A stretch of DNA of 58,147 bases, from positions 1 through 58,147 of the forward strand of contig CACCIO010000006.1 of NCBI GenBank assembly GCA_902546085.1. Reading direction: 5' to 3'. A program made the position numbers and the translations under genes. The notes beneath the pieces were generated by a model. It was given only the letters and a program-made list of their open reading frames with translations, had not been told where the DNA came from and ran no database searches. The stretch is from an uncultured Pelagibacteraceae bacterium (GTDB lineage: Bacteria > Pseudomonadota > Alphaproteobacteria > Pelagibacterales > Pelagibacteraceae). Below, in pieces: positions 51,234 to 58,147 of the stretch. How positions within the stretch are numbered: position 1 is the stretch's first letter; each line of letters opens with the position of its first letter.

Positions 51234-52565
51234 TTATTTGAATTTAGCTAATGAGTCGTTAATCATTTTAACAGCCTCATCAACATCTATTTGATCATCA
51301 ATATAAAGTCTAGTGATTCTGTTTATAAACTGAGAATTTATGACTTTTGATGCTCTTGATAGTTCACCCTCTTTAACACCCCATCTATTTGCAGTATCTA
51401 AACCAGCTACTATATTGTTTATAACATCTGGGTCATAAAGATCTGACAAAGGAGCTTTTCTATCAACTCCTACAGGTAGTTTACTCCATGCTTTTGTGAA
51501 AGCCTCAGGGTCACTAGAATTTCCTCTTCTTACAGGAAATTTACCTTCTGGAGCAATAGATAGTGTGCTTGCGTAACCTTCATCCATAGAGTACATGACA
51601 AATTGTTTAGCTTCATCAGTATCAGCATCAGCCGTTATACCAAAATATCTAATATCTGCCCATGCAGCACCTTTTTTATTGCTAGGCCCACTAAAATTAG
51701 TAATGAAACCAGTTTTAGATGCTAGTTCAGGTGATGTTGGATCACTATTAATTGTTGGTGGAGCTGAGTCTCTTAAACCAGCAAGTTCATCCATAATGAA
51801 TGGAGACCAAATAATCATAGGAGTTTTACCTGCAAAGTAAAGTGCTCTAGATTGTTTCCAGTATAATTCTCCTGGAGGACTTGCTTTAGCAATTACTTTA
51901 TAAAACTCTAATGCTTCTTTTAGTTTTTTACCTTGTTTCTTGATACCACCTTTTTTTACAATATTAACACCGTTTGCTAAAAGAACATGCTCCAAAACCT
52001 GACTCATGAAATTTTCATCAGTTTTTGTTGCAGCAACAAAACCAAACATACCATTTATTTTTGATAATTTTTCAACTGCAGCAACAATGTTTGCATAACT
52101 TGTTGGTGGTGCTAAATCCGCATTTTCAAAAAGGTCTTTTCTATAAACAACCATTTGTGTCCATCCATCGACCGGAACAGCTGCAATCTTTGAACCCTTT
52201 TTAGCCATGTTAAGTGCACCTGGTGCAAATGTATCTTTACCCAGGTCTTTAACAACAGCATTGTTAGCATCTACATCTAAAATTCCTGCTTCAGCCCATG
52301 GTAATACATATTGTAGAGTATGATAGATCACATCTGGTAAATCACCTGCTGCAGCAGCTGCTGTAGCTCTAGTTCCCAAATCTTTTTCTTCTACCGGGAT
52401 CACCTCTACTTTAATTCCTGTTTTAGCTTCAAAAGCTTTTGCCATTTCCTCTTGCTTAGCCATTCGGGCAGGCTGAACTTCTGTAGTCCAAAACTTTATG
52501 TCTGCGTAAACAATACTTGAAATAAAAAAAGATATTACGCAAAACAGTTTTATTATATTTTTCAT
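51234..52565 (-). CDS. Carbohydrate ABC transporter substrate-binding protein
   Basis: A 443-residue periplasmic receptor of the SBP_bac_1 (MalE/UgpB) family with signal peptide (MKNIIKLFCVISFFISSIVYA). Indicators are FWTTEVQPARMAKQEEMAKA, FEAKTGIKVEVIPVEE, AAAAGDLPDVIYHTL and YFAGKTPMIIWSPFIMDEL. A sugar or glycoside ligand is likely; osmolyte glycosides fit the GH63 gene. The start has one of the best ribosome-binding sites of the window, AGGAGGGG four bases from ATG. It is first in the operon with malF-like, malG-like and the hydrolase. Confidence 0.92.
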   Translation of the reverse strand: MKNIIKLFCVISFFISSIVYADIKFWTTEVQPARMAKQEEMAKAFEAKTGIKVEVIPVEEKDLGTRATAAAAAGDLPDVIYHTLQYVLPWAEAGILDVDANNAVVKDLGKDTFAPGALNMAKKGSKIAAVPVDGWTQMVVYRKDLFENADLAPPTSYANIVAAVEKLSKINGMFGFVAATKTDENFMSQVLEHVLLANGVNIVKKGGIKKQGKKLKEALEFYKVIAKASPPGELYWKQSRALYFAGKTPMIIWSPFIMDELAGLRDSAPPTINSDPTSPELASKTGFITNFSGPSNKKGAAWADIRYFGITADADTDEAKQFVMYSMDEGYASTLSIAPEGKFPVRRGNSSDPEAFTKAWSKLPVGVDRKAPLSDLYDPDVINNIVAGLDTANRWGVKEGELSRASKVINSQFINRITRLYIDDQIDVDEAVKMINDSLAKFK

Positions 52566-52578
52566 TTCCCCTCCTATA

Positions 52579-52645
52579 TATAGTTAAAACTATATTAATT
52601 TGAGAATGTTTCGCAAACTACTCACTGTCACATATCAGGTATGTG
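52579..52645 (-). promoter_or_regulatory. Promoter/operator region of the sugar-binding-protein gene
   Basis: The 142-base gap upstream of the binding-protein gene has a 17-base inverted repeat CACATA-N5-TATGTG (52629-52645) and a second palindrome TATAGTT-AA-AACTATA (52579-52594). On the minus strand a TTGCGA / TATAGT pair 16 bases apart lies between, so the first repeat would sit upstream of the promoter and the second at or after its -10. These look like regulator sites; no regulator gene is adjacent. Confidence 0.45.
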
Positions 52646-52707
52646 TTAGTCTCATAGCAAATACAAAAAATTGGGGTAAAATTGAAATTTATCAATTGTA
52701 AGTTGTG

Positions 52708-53763
52708 CTAAGATTTTAATCTTTTTCCATTTTCATCAAAAATAAAAATGTCATTTAGATCAAATCCAATTTTATTTCCGATTTCTATGTTGCTTGGGAT
52801 TTTGGCACTTAATTGATGTTCCTCTTTTTTCATATAAGCAATTTTTTCATTACCTAAGTTTTCGATTAATTCAATTTCAGGATTAAAACTAAATTGATTT
52901 TCTTGATTTGCTTTTAAGTGTTCAGGTCTAATACCCACAAAGTGTTTTGATTTATTGAGTTTTAAATTATCAAACACAATATCATTACCTAATAATTTAA
53001 TTTTATTATCAGAAATTACGTTTTTTTCATCGATTTCTAGAATATTCATTTTGGGTGTACCAATAAATTGAGCTACAAAAATATTTGCAGGATCATTATA
53101 AATTTCTTCAGGAGTCCCGACCTGTTCAATGTTACCTTGATTTAAAATAACTATTCTGTCAGCTAAAGTCATAGCTTCAACCTGATCATGAGTAACATAT
53201 ATCATATTAGTTTTTATCTGATTGTGTAATTTTGATATTTCCACTCTCATTTCAGCCCTTAAAGCAGCATCCAAATTTGATAATGGTTCATCGAATAAGA
53301 ATATTTTTGGATTTCTTGTGATAGCTCTTCCTATTGCAACCCTTTGTCTTTGACCTCCAGACAGTTGTTTTGGTTTCCTCTCAAGAAGTTCTTCAATTTT
53401 TAGAATTTTTGCAGCTTGCATCACTTTTGTGTTGATTTCCTCCTTTGGTCTTTTTTCAATTTTTAAACCGAAAGACATGTTTTCATAAACATTCATGTGA
53501 GGATAAAGAGCGTAAGATTGAAAAACCATTGCAGTTTGACGCTTTGAAGGATGAAGTTCATTAATTTTTTGTTCGTTAATAAAAATTTCACCTTCATCAA
53601 TTTTTTCTAGTCCAGCAATCATTCTTAATAATGTTGATTTTCCACATCCAGATGGTCCAACAAGAACAAGAAATTCATCCTCTTTTCCTAAAAGATTAAA
53701 ATCAGTAATAATTTTGTTTGATCCAAATGATTTATGTACACCAGTAAATTTTATATTTGCCAT
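52708..53763 (-). CDS. Carbohydrate ABC transporter ATP-binding protein (UgpC/MsmK-like)
   Basis: A 351-residue ATPase. Walker A is GPSGCGKST, the signature QLSGGQRQRVAIGRA, Walker B IFLFDEPLSNLD and the switch His in MIYVTHDQVEAMTLADRI. After residue 235 a TOBE domain typical of sugar importers follows (IGTPKMNILEI, VGIRPEHLK). It energises the permeases encoded downstream, although it is separated from the binding-protein gene by 142 bases containing a new promoter. It lies one base after the tandem SnoaL gene and may be co-transcribed with it. Confidence 0.94.
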   Translation of the reverse strand: MANIKFTGVHKSFGSNKIITDFNLLGKEDEFLVLVGPSGCGKSTLLRMIAGLEKIDEGEIFINEQKINELHPSKRQTAMVFQSYALYPHMNVYENMSFGLKIEKRPKEEINTKVMQAAKILKIEELLERKPKQLSGGQRQRVAIGRAITRNPKIFLFDEPLSNLDAALRAEMRVEISKLHNQIKTNMIYVTHDQVEAMTLADRIVILNQGNIEQVGTPEEIYNDPANIFVAQFIGTPKMNILEIDEKNVISDNKIKLLGNDIVFDNLKLNKSKHFVGIRPEHLKANQENQFSFNPEIELIENLGNEKIAYMKKEEHQLSAKIPSNIEIGNKIGFDLNDIFIFDENGKRLKS

Positions 53764-53764
53764 T

Positions 53765-54850
53765 TTATTTTTTTATATTTTCTAAAATATCTAGTCCAAT
53801 TTGTTTTAATATGTGAACTATATCAATTGGAACCCAATTTTCACGAATTTTTCCTTCATCATGATGGTAAAAATCCATAACCCTCATAGTTACTTTTTGA
53901 TTTTCAGCTTTATATCCTAGCCAATCTTCAGTTCCATAAGTAGCATGAATACTATTCCAGCCAGCTGTTAAGGAAAATTTTCCATCTCCTAATTCACAAT
54001 AGTGACCAAGTTTCCAATAATTTCTTTCTTTAAATGTTTTTCTAAAAGGTAATTGATGATCATCAACAAACCCTTCTAAAGTTCTCGCTGTACCAATTCC
54101 ACTTGGTCCATACCATACCATTTTATCATGCCAATAATCATTTTGAGGGTGATTGATTAATCTTTCCTTAAGATCTTTATCAGAAGAAACTTCCAATTCA
54201 GGTTTTATATTTAAACTTCTCTGCATAATAAGTGATTGTTCTAAACTAGCTTTAGAAACTTGCATATCTTTTTCAAAAAAATTTACACCATCTGTATTAA
54301 TTGGGCTCAACCAACTACCTTCCGAGCCTCTCGAGGTCTTTAATGGATTTAATCCAATTTGAATTAGGAGATCTATTAAATCAATTAAAATATAGCTCTC
54401 AATAATTTTATTATTTTTAAGTTCATGAATTTCACAACATTTTAGATTTACCATTTTCATATTTGGTTTGATGCCTAACCAAGTTTTTTTGAAAACACCT
54501 GATAAAGTTGAGATTGTTCCAACTTGAATTTTGTCCCTAAAAGCTCCACTTATTACTAGCTGTTCTCTTCTTTCAATGTCAGGAAATGAATTAAATAAAG
54601 GCTTCCAGAACCTTTCCTTAAATTCATCTATTCCAATAAATTCATTTAATGGATAAAAACAATTAATATTAACATTGTTAGAAAACGCATTTTGAAGATT
54701 TTGATCAAGATTAGAAATACCTTCTTTTACTATCGTACCTAAATATTTTCTAACAACCTGTTTATAATTATAATTTTCCTCAGGAGTTATAACTATTTTT
54801 TCAACGTTCCCTTGACCCTTAAGACCTGTATCAAATTGTTCTATTTGCAT
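53765..54850 (-). CDS. Tandem SnoaL/NTF2-like protein
   Basis: About 361 residues from ATG 54850 (MQIEQFDTGLKGQG); an in-frame GTG at 54880 adds ten AT-rich residues and crowds the divergent gene, so ATG is preferred. Two SnoaL-like (ester-cyclase type) repeats are visible, ending in similar segments: NKIIESYILIDLIDLLIQIGLNP and GKIRENWVPIDIVHILKQIGLD. Each repeat has the aromatic-lined cone pattern of the NTF2 fold. SnoaL proteins isomerise, cyclise or bind small molecules; this substrate is unknown. It is divergent from the cupin gene (50 bases) and upstream of the sugar ABC ATPase gene. Confidence 0.75.
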   Translation of the reverse strand: MQIEQFDTGLKGQGNVEKIVITPEENYNYKQVVRKYLGTIVKEGISNLDQNLQNAFSNNVNINCFYPLNEFIGIDEFKERFWKPLFNSFPDIERREQLVISGAFRDKIQVGTISTLSGVFKKTWLGIKPNMKMVNLKCCEIHELKNNKIIESYILIDLIDLLIQIGLNPLKTSRGSEGSWLSPINTDGVNFFEKDMQVSKASLEQSLIMQRSLNIKPELEVSSDKDLKERLINHPQNDYWHDKMVWYGPSGIGTARTLEGFVDDHQLPFRKTFKERNYWKLGHYCELGDGKFSLTAGWNSIHATYGTEDWLGYKAENQKVTMRVMDFYHHDEGKIRENWVPIDIVHILKQIGLDILENIKK

Positions 54851-54900
54851 AAATTTTTTGTTATATAAATTTAGTATCACAAAATATAGTTTAAAAAAAT

Positions 54901-55845
54901 ATGAATAATCGATTAGCTAAATTTGAGGACCTTGTTCCAAGTACTTTACCATTTGTTGAAGGAAAGCTTGAAGGACATAAAGAAAGAAAAAATTATTCTA
55001 TTGTAGGTCCTGGGGTTGCCGAAGACAGTAAACAATTTGTTAAAATAGCTATGCCTCATAGCTTTAATCTAGGTGCCGTATCAGCATTGCCAAAAAATGG
55101 TTCGGGCCTGCACAGTCATACTACTGCTGAAGTTTTTATTATCTATTCTGGTAAGTGGAGGTTCTATTGGGGCGCTGAAGGTAAAGATGAAACAATTCTA
55201 AGTGCAGGAGATATAATTTCTATGCCAACAAACATGTTTAGAGGATTTGAGAATGCAGGGAATAAAGAAGGATTAATTTTTGTTGTATTAGGTGGAGATG
55301 ATCCTGGAATAATAACTTGGGTTCCAAGTGTCTTAGAAAAAGCTAAACAGACAGGAATGGCTCTTTTAAATGATAATTCTCTAATTGATTTATCTATAAA
55401 TGATATTCCTAAAAACAAATCTCTCCTAGAACCAATTTCTTCTGAAGAAATTAAAAAATTTGATAATTATAAATTAAATGAACTTGAAAAATATATTTGT
55501 AAATTTTCTGACAGAATTAATTTTGAAAATAAAATAAATGAAAATTTTAATTTAATTCAAGTATTAGGTGATACTTTTCAAGATAAAAAGTTTAATTCTG
55601 TTATAAATCATAATACAGGTTTTAACTTATCAATTTTAAAAGCAAAAAAAGGTAAATTAGAAAATTTGAAATTTTCAAAGCCCGCAATAATGTTCTCACA
55701 GAAAGGAAGTTGGCAAATAAAAATTGATGATTTTTTAATGAAACTCAATCCTAGAGATACCATTTCTATTCCAATTAATTCAAAAATAAATATTGAAATT
55801 AATAGTGATGAAGAAAATTTATTAAACTGTGTAACTCAAATCTAA
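54901..55845 (+). CDS. Bicupin protein
   Basis: A 314-residue protein with two cupin-like halves. The first half (about 50-135) has metal ligands His71, His73 and Glu77 in GLHSHTTAEVFIIYSGKW; the second motif PTNMFRGFENAG has Arg where the usual third His would be. The second half (about 220-312) keeps the beta-strand pattern (IMFSQKGSWQIKID, LNPRDTISIP) but has lost metal ligands. It may be a dioxygenase, isomerase or binding protein. It shares one base with the following SnoaL gene and is divergent from the other SnoaL gene, so the three belong together. Confidence 0.78.
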   Translation: MNNRLAKFEDLVPSTLPFVEGKLEGHKERKNYSIVGPGVAEDSKQFVKIAMPHSFNLGAVSALPKNGSGLHSHTTAEVFIIYSGKWRFYWGAEGKDETILSAGDIISMPTNMFRGFENAGNKEGLIFVVLGGDDPGIITWVPSVLEKAKQTGMALLNDNSLIDLSINDIPKNKSLLEPISSEEIKKFDNYKLNELEKYICKFSDRINFENKINENFNLIQVLGDTFQDKKFNSVINHNTGFNLSILKAKKGKLENLKFSKPAIMFSQKGSWQIKIDDFLMKLNPRDTISIPINSKINIEINSDEENLLNCVTQI

Positions 55846-56807
55846 TGAAAGGATTTGATAATAAATATAAAAGTTTTCCCGATTTTATACTGAAGATCAC
55901 AAAACAAATTTGGGAAGGTAAAGACGTTAACTCTATAGCAAATTTTTATACCAATGATATTCCTGTAAGATCTCCTTTTGGTGTTACTTATGGAAATAAA
56001 CCAGTTATTGATGCAACGTTTAAAACATTAAAAGAATTCCCGAACAGACAATTATTGGGAGAAGATGTTATTTGGAATGGAAAAGATGATGAGAGCTATC
56101 ATTCCTCTCACAGAATTTTAAGTAAAGGCACTCATCTTGGAGAAGGTTATTACGGTAAACCAACAGGAAAAAATATTTATTATAGAGTTATTGCAGATTG
56201 TGCATGTAAAGATAATCAGGTTTACGATGAGTGGATTGTAAGAGATCAAGGTGCTATGGTTAGACAGATAGGTTTTACTCCTAAAGAATTTGCTCAAAAA
56301 ATTATTGAAAATGAAGGTGGATTAGAAAAAGCACAAAAATTATTTAATTCTAAATCTGATATGAAGTCAGAGTATAAACCAACTCCTGCCCCAAAAAACT
56401 CTGTTGGTATAAAATATTCAAATATACTAAATAAAATTTTCAACAATGATTATGATTTTTCTGACTATGCCAGAGCAGCGAGTATTTATTGGCCAGGTAA
56501 TAGAATTGGACATGGTAGAGAAGATATTGTGAAATTTTGGAAATTAATAAAGGATGCTTTAGGTAATATTAAATTTTCTGTTGAACATATTGGGTATTTA
56601 GAGGAACCAAATAAGAATCATAAAGCATCAATTAGATGGTTTTTAGAAGCTGATCATTTAAATGATACTTCTGAGTTTGGTGAAGCAACAAATAAAAATA
56701 TTTTTATAATGGGTATTAATCATGCGGAAATAAGTGATGGAAATGTTATAAGGGAGTGGGTTCTATTTGATGAAGTTGCGATCTGGAAACAAATTTTAAT
56801 GAAATAA
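55845..56807 (+). CDS. Second tandem SnoaL/NTF2-like protein
   Basis: A 320-residue protein with two NTF2-fold repeats: residues about 8-150 (ILKITKQIWEGKDVNSIANF, DEWIVRDQGAMVRQIGF) and about 185-320 (KIFNNDYDFSDYARAASIYW, IREWVLFDEVAIWKQIL). Both repeats show the SnoaL N-terminal helix, a central strand with conserved His/Asp/Trp residues and a C-terminal EW-type strand. Overall similarity to the tandem SnoaL protein at 53765 is low apart from architecture. Coupled to the cupin gene by one base and three bases from the MetE-like gene. Function unknown. Confidence 0.75.
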   Translation: MKGFDNKYKSFPDFILKITKQIWEGKDVNSIANFYTNDIPVRSPFGVTYGNKPVIDATFKTLKEFPNRQLLGEDVIWNGKDDESYHSSHRILSKGTHLGEGYYGKPTGKNIYYRVIADCACKDNQVYDEWIVRDQGAMVRQIGFTPKEFAQKIIENEGGLEKAQKLFNSKSDMKSEYKPTPAPKNSVGIKYSNILNKIFNNDYDFSDYARAASIYWPGNRIGHGREDIVKFWKLIKDALGNIKFSVEHIGYLEEPNKNHKASIRWFLEADHLNDTSEFGEATNKNIFIMGINHAEISDGNVIREWVLFDEVAIWKQILMK

Positions 56808-56810
56808 TTT

Positions 56811-57938
56811 ATGGTCAAAATTAAAACAACACATGTTGGGAGTCTACCAAGATCAAATGAATTATCAGATCTTTTATTTAAGAAAGATCAAAAGCAAAAA
56901 ATAAATTTAGATGTATTTGATCAAATAGTTAACAGAGACGTGAATGAGGTTGTTAAAAAACAAATCGATGTAGGAATAGATTTTATCAGCGATGGTGAAA
57001 TGTCTAAAATAAGTTATGCTACTTATGTTAAGGATAGAATTGATGGTTTTTCTGGTGAAAGTGAAAGAAAAGCACCAAAAGATTTGGATGATTTTCCATC
57101 TTTTAAAGAGAGAATAGCAAGAACAGGTGGAACACCTACTTATACAAGACCTTGTTGTACAAATGAATTAAAAGTAAAAGACAAGTCTTCTCTAACAAAA
57201 GATATTAATAATTTTAAAAAAGCTTTAAATAAAAATAATCACAAGAATGGATTCATGAATGCAGCATCACCAGGTGTCATATCAGCTTTCTTACCTAATA
57301 AATTTTATAAAAATGATGATGAGTATTTAGAAAACTTGGCAAATATAATGAAAGAAGAATATGAAGAAATTACATCGAGTGGAATAAAACTACAGTTGGA
57401 TTGTCCTGATTTAGCATTAGCTAGACACATGACATTTAAAGATTTTTCAGAAGATGAATTTTTATTAAGAGCTGAAAAACAAATTGAATGTCTGAACAGT
57501 GCGATTAGTAATATAGATAGCTCAAATATTAGACTTCATATTTGTTGGGGAAATTACGAAGGTCCACATTTACATGATATTGCACTAGAAAAAATAATGC
57601 CAATAGCATTAAAGGCAAATGTACAAACCTATCTAATCGAGTCATCTAATCCAAGACACTCTCATGAATGGCAAATTTTTGAAAATTTAAAAATCCCAAA
57701 AGATAAAATTATTGCACCAGGAGTAATAGACTCTACAACTAATTTTGTTGAGCATCCAGAAGTTGTGAAACATAGAATTTTAACATATTCAAAAGTGATT
57801 GATATAGAACAACTATTAGCTGGAACTGATTGTGGATTTAGTACATTTGCTGGTTTTGGAAATGTAGACGAAAATATAGTTTATAAAAAACTCGAAGTGC
57901 TTGTAAGGGGCTCAGAGCTTGCGTCAAAAGTGATTTAA
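56811..57938 (+). CDS. MetE-like zinc methyltransferase (cobalamin-independent methionine synthase II family)
   Basis: A 375-residue single-barrel relative of the catalytic half of MetE, lacking the MetE N-terminal domain. It opens KIKTTHVGSLPRSNELSD and has ISDGEMSKISYATYV. Zinc ligands are complete: His243 and Cys245 (RLHICWGNYEGPH), Glu277 (LIESSNPRH) and Cys341 (AGTDCGFSTFAGFG). Related proteins transfer methyl or alkyl groups to thiols (core MetE, coenzyme M alkyltransferases). No MesX-like partner is seen. The surrounding SnoaL and cupin genes suggest a role other than methionine synthesis. It is the last intact gene of the rightward set. Confidence 0.85.
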   Translation: MVKIKTTHVGSLPRSNELSDLLFKKDQKQKINLDVFDQIVNRDVNEVVKKQIDVGIDFISDGEMSKISYATYVKDRIDGFSGESERKAPKDLDDFPSFKERIARTGGTPTYTRPCCTNELKVKDKSSLTKDINNFKKALNKNNHKNGFMNAASPGVISAFLPNKFYKNDDEYLENLANIMKEEYEEITSSGIKLQLDCPDLALARHMTFKDFSEDEFLLRAEKQIECLNSAISNIDSSNIRLHICWGNYEGPHLHDIALEKIMPIALKANVQTYLIESSNPRHSHEWQIFENLKIPKDKIIAPGVIDSTTNFVEHPEVVKHRILTYSKVIDIEQLLAGTDCGFSTFAGFGNVDENIVYKKLEVLVRGSELASKVI

Positions 57939-58022
57939 TTATCTCTTTTATTCTTTTTGAGGAATAGATATAGTTTTTGTACTTAAATTATAATTTAAAT
58001 AACAAACATAGAGAGAAAAAAT

Positions 58023-58147
58023 ATGAGAAAAATACTAGTTACTTTATTGTTTCTACTATTTGGAACTTCTGCTTTTGCAGATTGTAACATTAAAAGTGGT
58101 TCAATAAATATTTTGGCTAATGATTTTCCTGCATTAAGAACTTTCGT
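58023..58147 (+). CDS. Exported protein, start only (possibly a binding protein)
   Basis: The frame begins at ATG 58023 and runs off the window. It encodes a signal peptide MRKILVTLLFLLFGTSAFA with an A-F-A cleavage site, then DCNIKSGSINILANDFPALR, which resembles the mature start of a periplasmic solute-binding protein. AGAGAGAAAAAAT precedes the ATG as a ribosome-binding site. It lies 84 bases after the MetE-like gene and could be the receptor of another importer belonging to that set. Confidence 0.7.
   Translation, partial: MRKILVTLLFLLFGTSAFADCNIKSGSINILANDFPALRTF

Noticed and set aside
54851-54880. GTG start for the tandem SnoaL protein
   Set aside because: It adds ten residues of AT-rich noncoding character and leaves only 20 bases to the divergent cupin start; ATG 54850 is preferred.
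1-58147. Mobile elements, prophage, CRISPR arrays or toxin-antitoxin pairs
   Set aside because: No transposase, integrase, phage or Cas protein, no spaced direct repeats, and no recognisable toxin-antitoxin pair were seen. The two small membrane proteins are single genes without a partner.

Overview
The window looks like a chromosomal segment of a streamlined, very AT-rich marine alphaproteobacterium of the SAR11 (Pelagibacterales) type. This rests on the strongly A/T-biased codon use, rich in Lys, Asn and Ile; near-zero spacing with many 4-base ATGA overlaps; TTG and GTG starts; a fused SpeD-SpeE protein of a kind known from Pelagibacter; and many high-affinity importers for small osmolytes and sulfonates. 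No insertion sequence, prophage, CRISPR array, integrase or rRNA was seen. Assignment is by family recognition from the translated sequence; no database search was run.

Layout. 0-9.3 kb is mostly housekeeping: a partial coiled-coil protein, a candidate structured small RNA with an intrinsic terminator, a TauE/SafE permease, dusA, rpoZ, an MFS carrier, a GarR-like dehydrogenase, a flavin-reductase-like protein, a secreted HExxH protein with a secreted partner, a gamma-carbonic anhydrase and a thioredoxin-like protein. 9.3-17.6 kb holds a GT4 glycosyltransferase, an EamA carrier, a tctCBA tripartite tricarboxylate transporter, an AbrB-like membrane protein, a GT9 glycosyltransferase, a DUF6165 protein and a PhyH dioxygenase. 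17.6-24 kb is a polar amino-acid ABC importer downstream of a compact spermidine/methylthioadenosine unit: mtnP, mtnA, a FucA-type aldolase and a speD-speE fusion, with apt divergent. Together these could make spermidine and recycle its by-product to AMP and dihydroxyacetone phosphate.

24-30 kb is a surface-sugar block (GT2, rmlBAC and an rmlD-like gene) followed by guaC, a purine phosphoribosyltransferase and a tRNA with a CAU anticodon. 30-39 kb is a taurine or related amino-sulfonate unit: tauABC, an omega-amino-acid aminotransferase, alanine dehydrogenase and a dimethylglycine-dehydrogenase-like flavoprotein. 39-43 kb is a second surface-sugar block (GT2, two CDP-tyvelose-epimerase-like proteins, an Ldh-type dehydrogenase). 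Each sugar block begins with a leftward GT2 gene of one paralogous pair, and each is followed by a member of a tiny tail-anchored protein family. 43-47.5 kb has a two-headed winged-helix regulator, a BASS carrier, a Pta-like enzyme and an HpsN-like HisD homologue that may act on the sulfonate DHPS.

47.5-54 kb is a sugar-type ABC importer with a GH63-like hydrolase, suggesting uptake of a glycoside osmolyte. Next to it, 53.8-58 kb, lies an unexplained set: two tandem-SnoaL proteins, a bicupin, a MetE-like zinc methyltransferase and the start of another exported protein.

The clearest unifying signal is regulatory. In all four complete importer operons the substrate-binding-protein gene comes first and is followed at once by a strong RNA hairpin. 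Three of these have a U-tract, and one of those overlaps the next gene's start codon. They look like built-in attenuators that keep binding protein in excess of membrane subunits.
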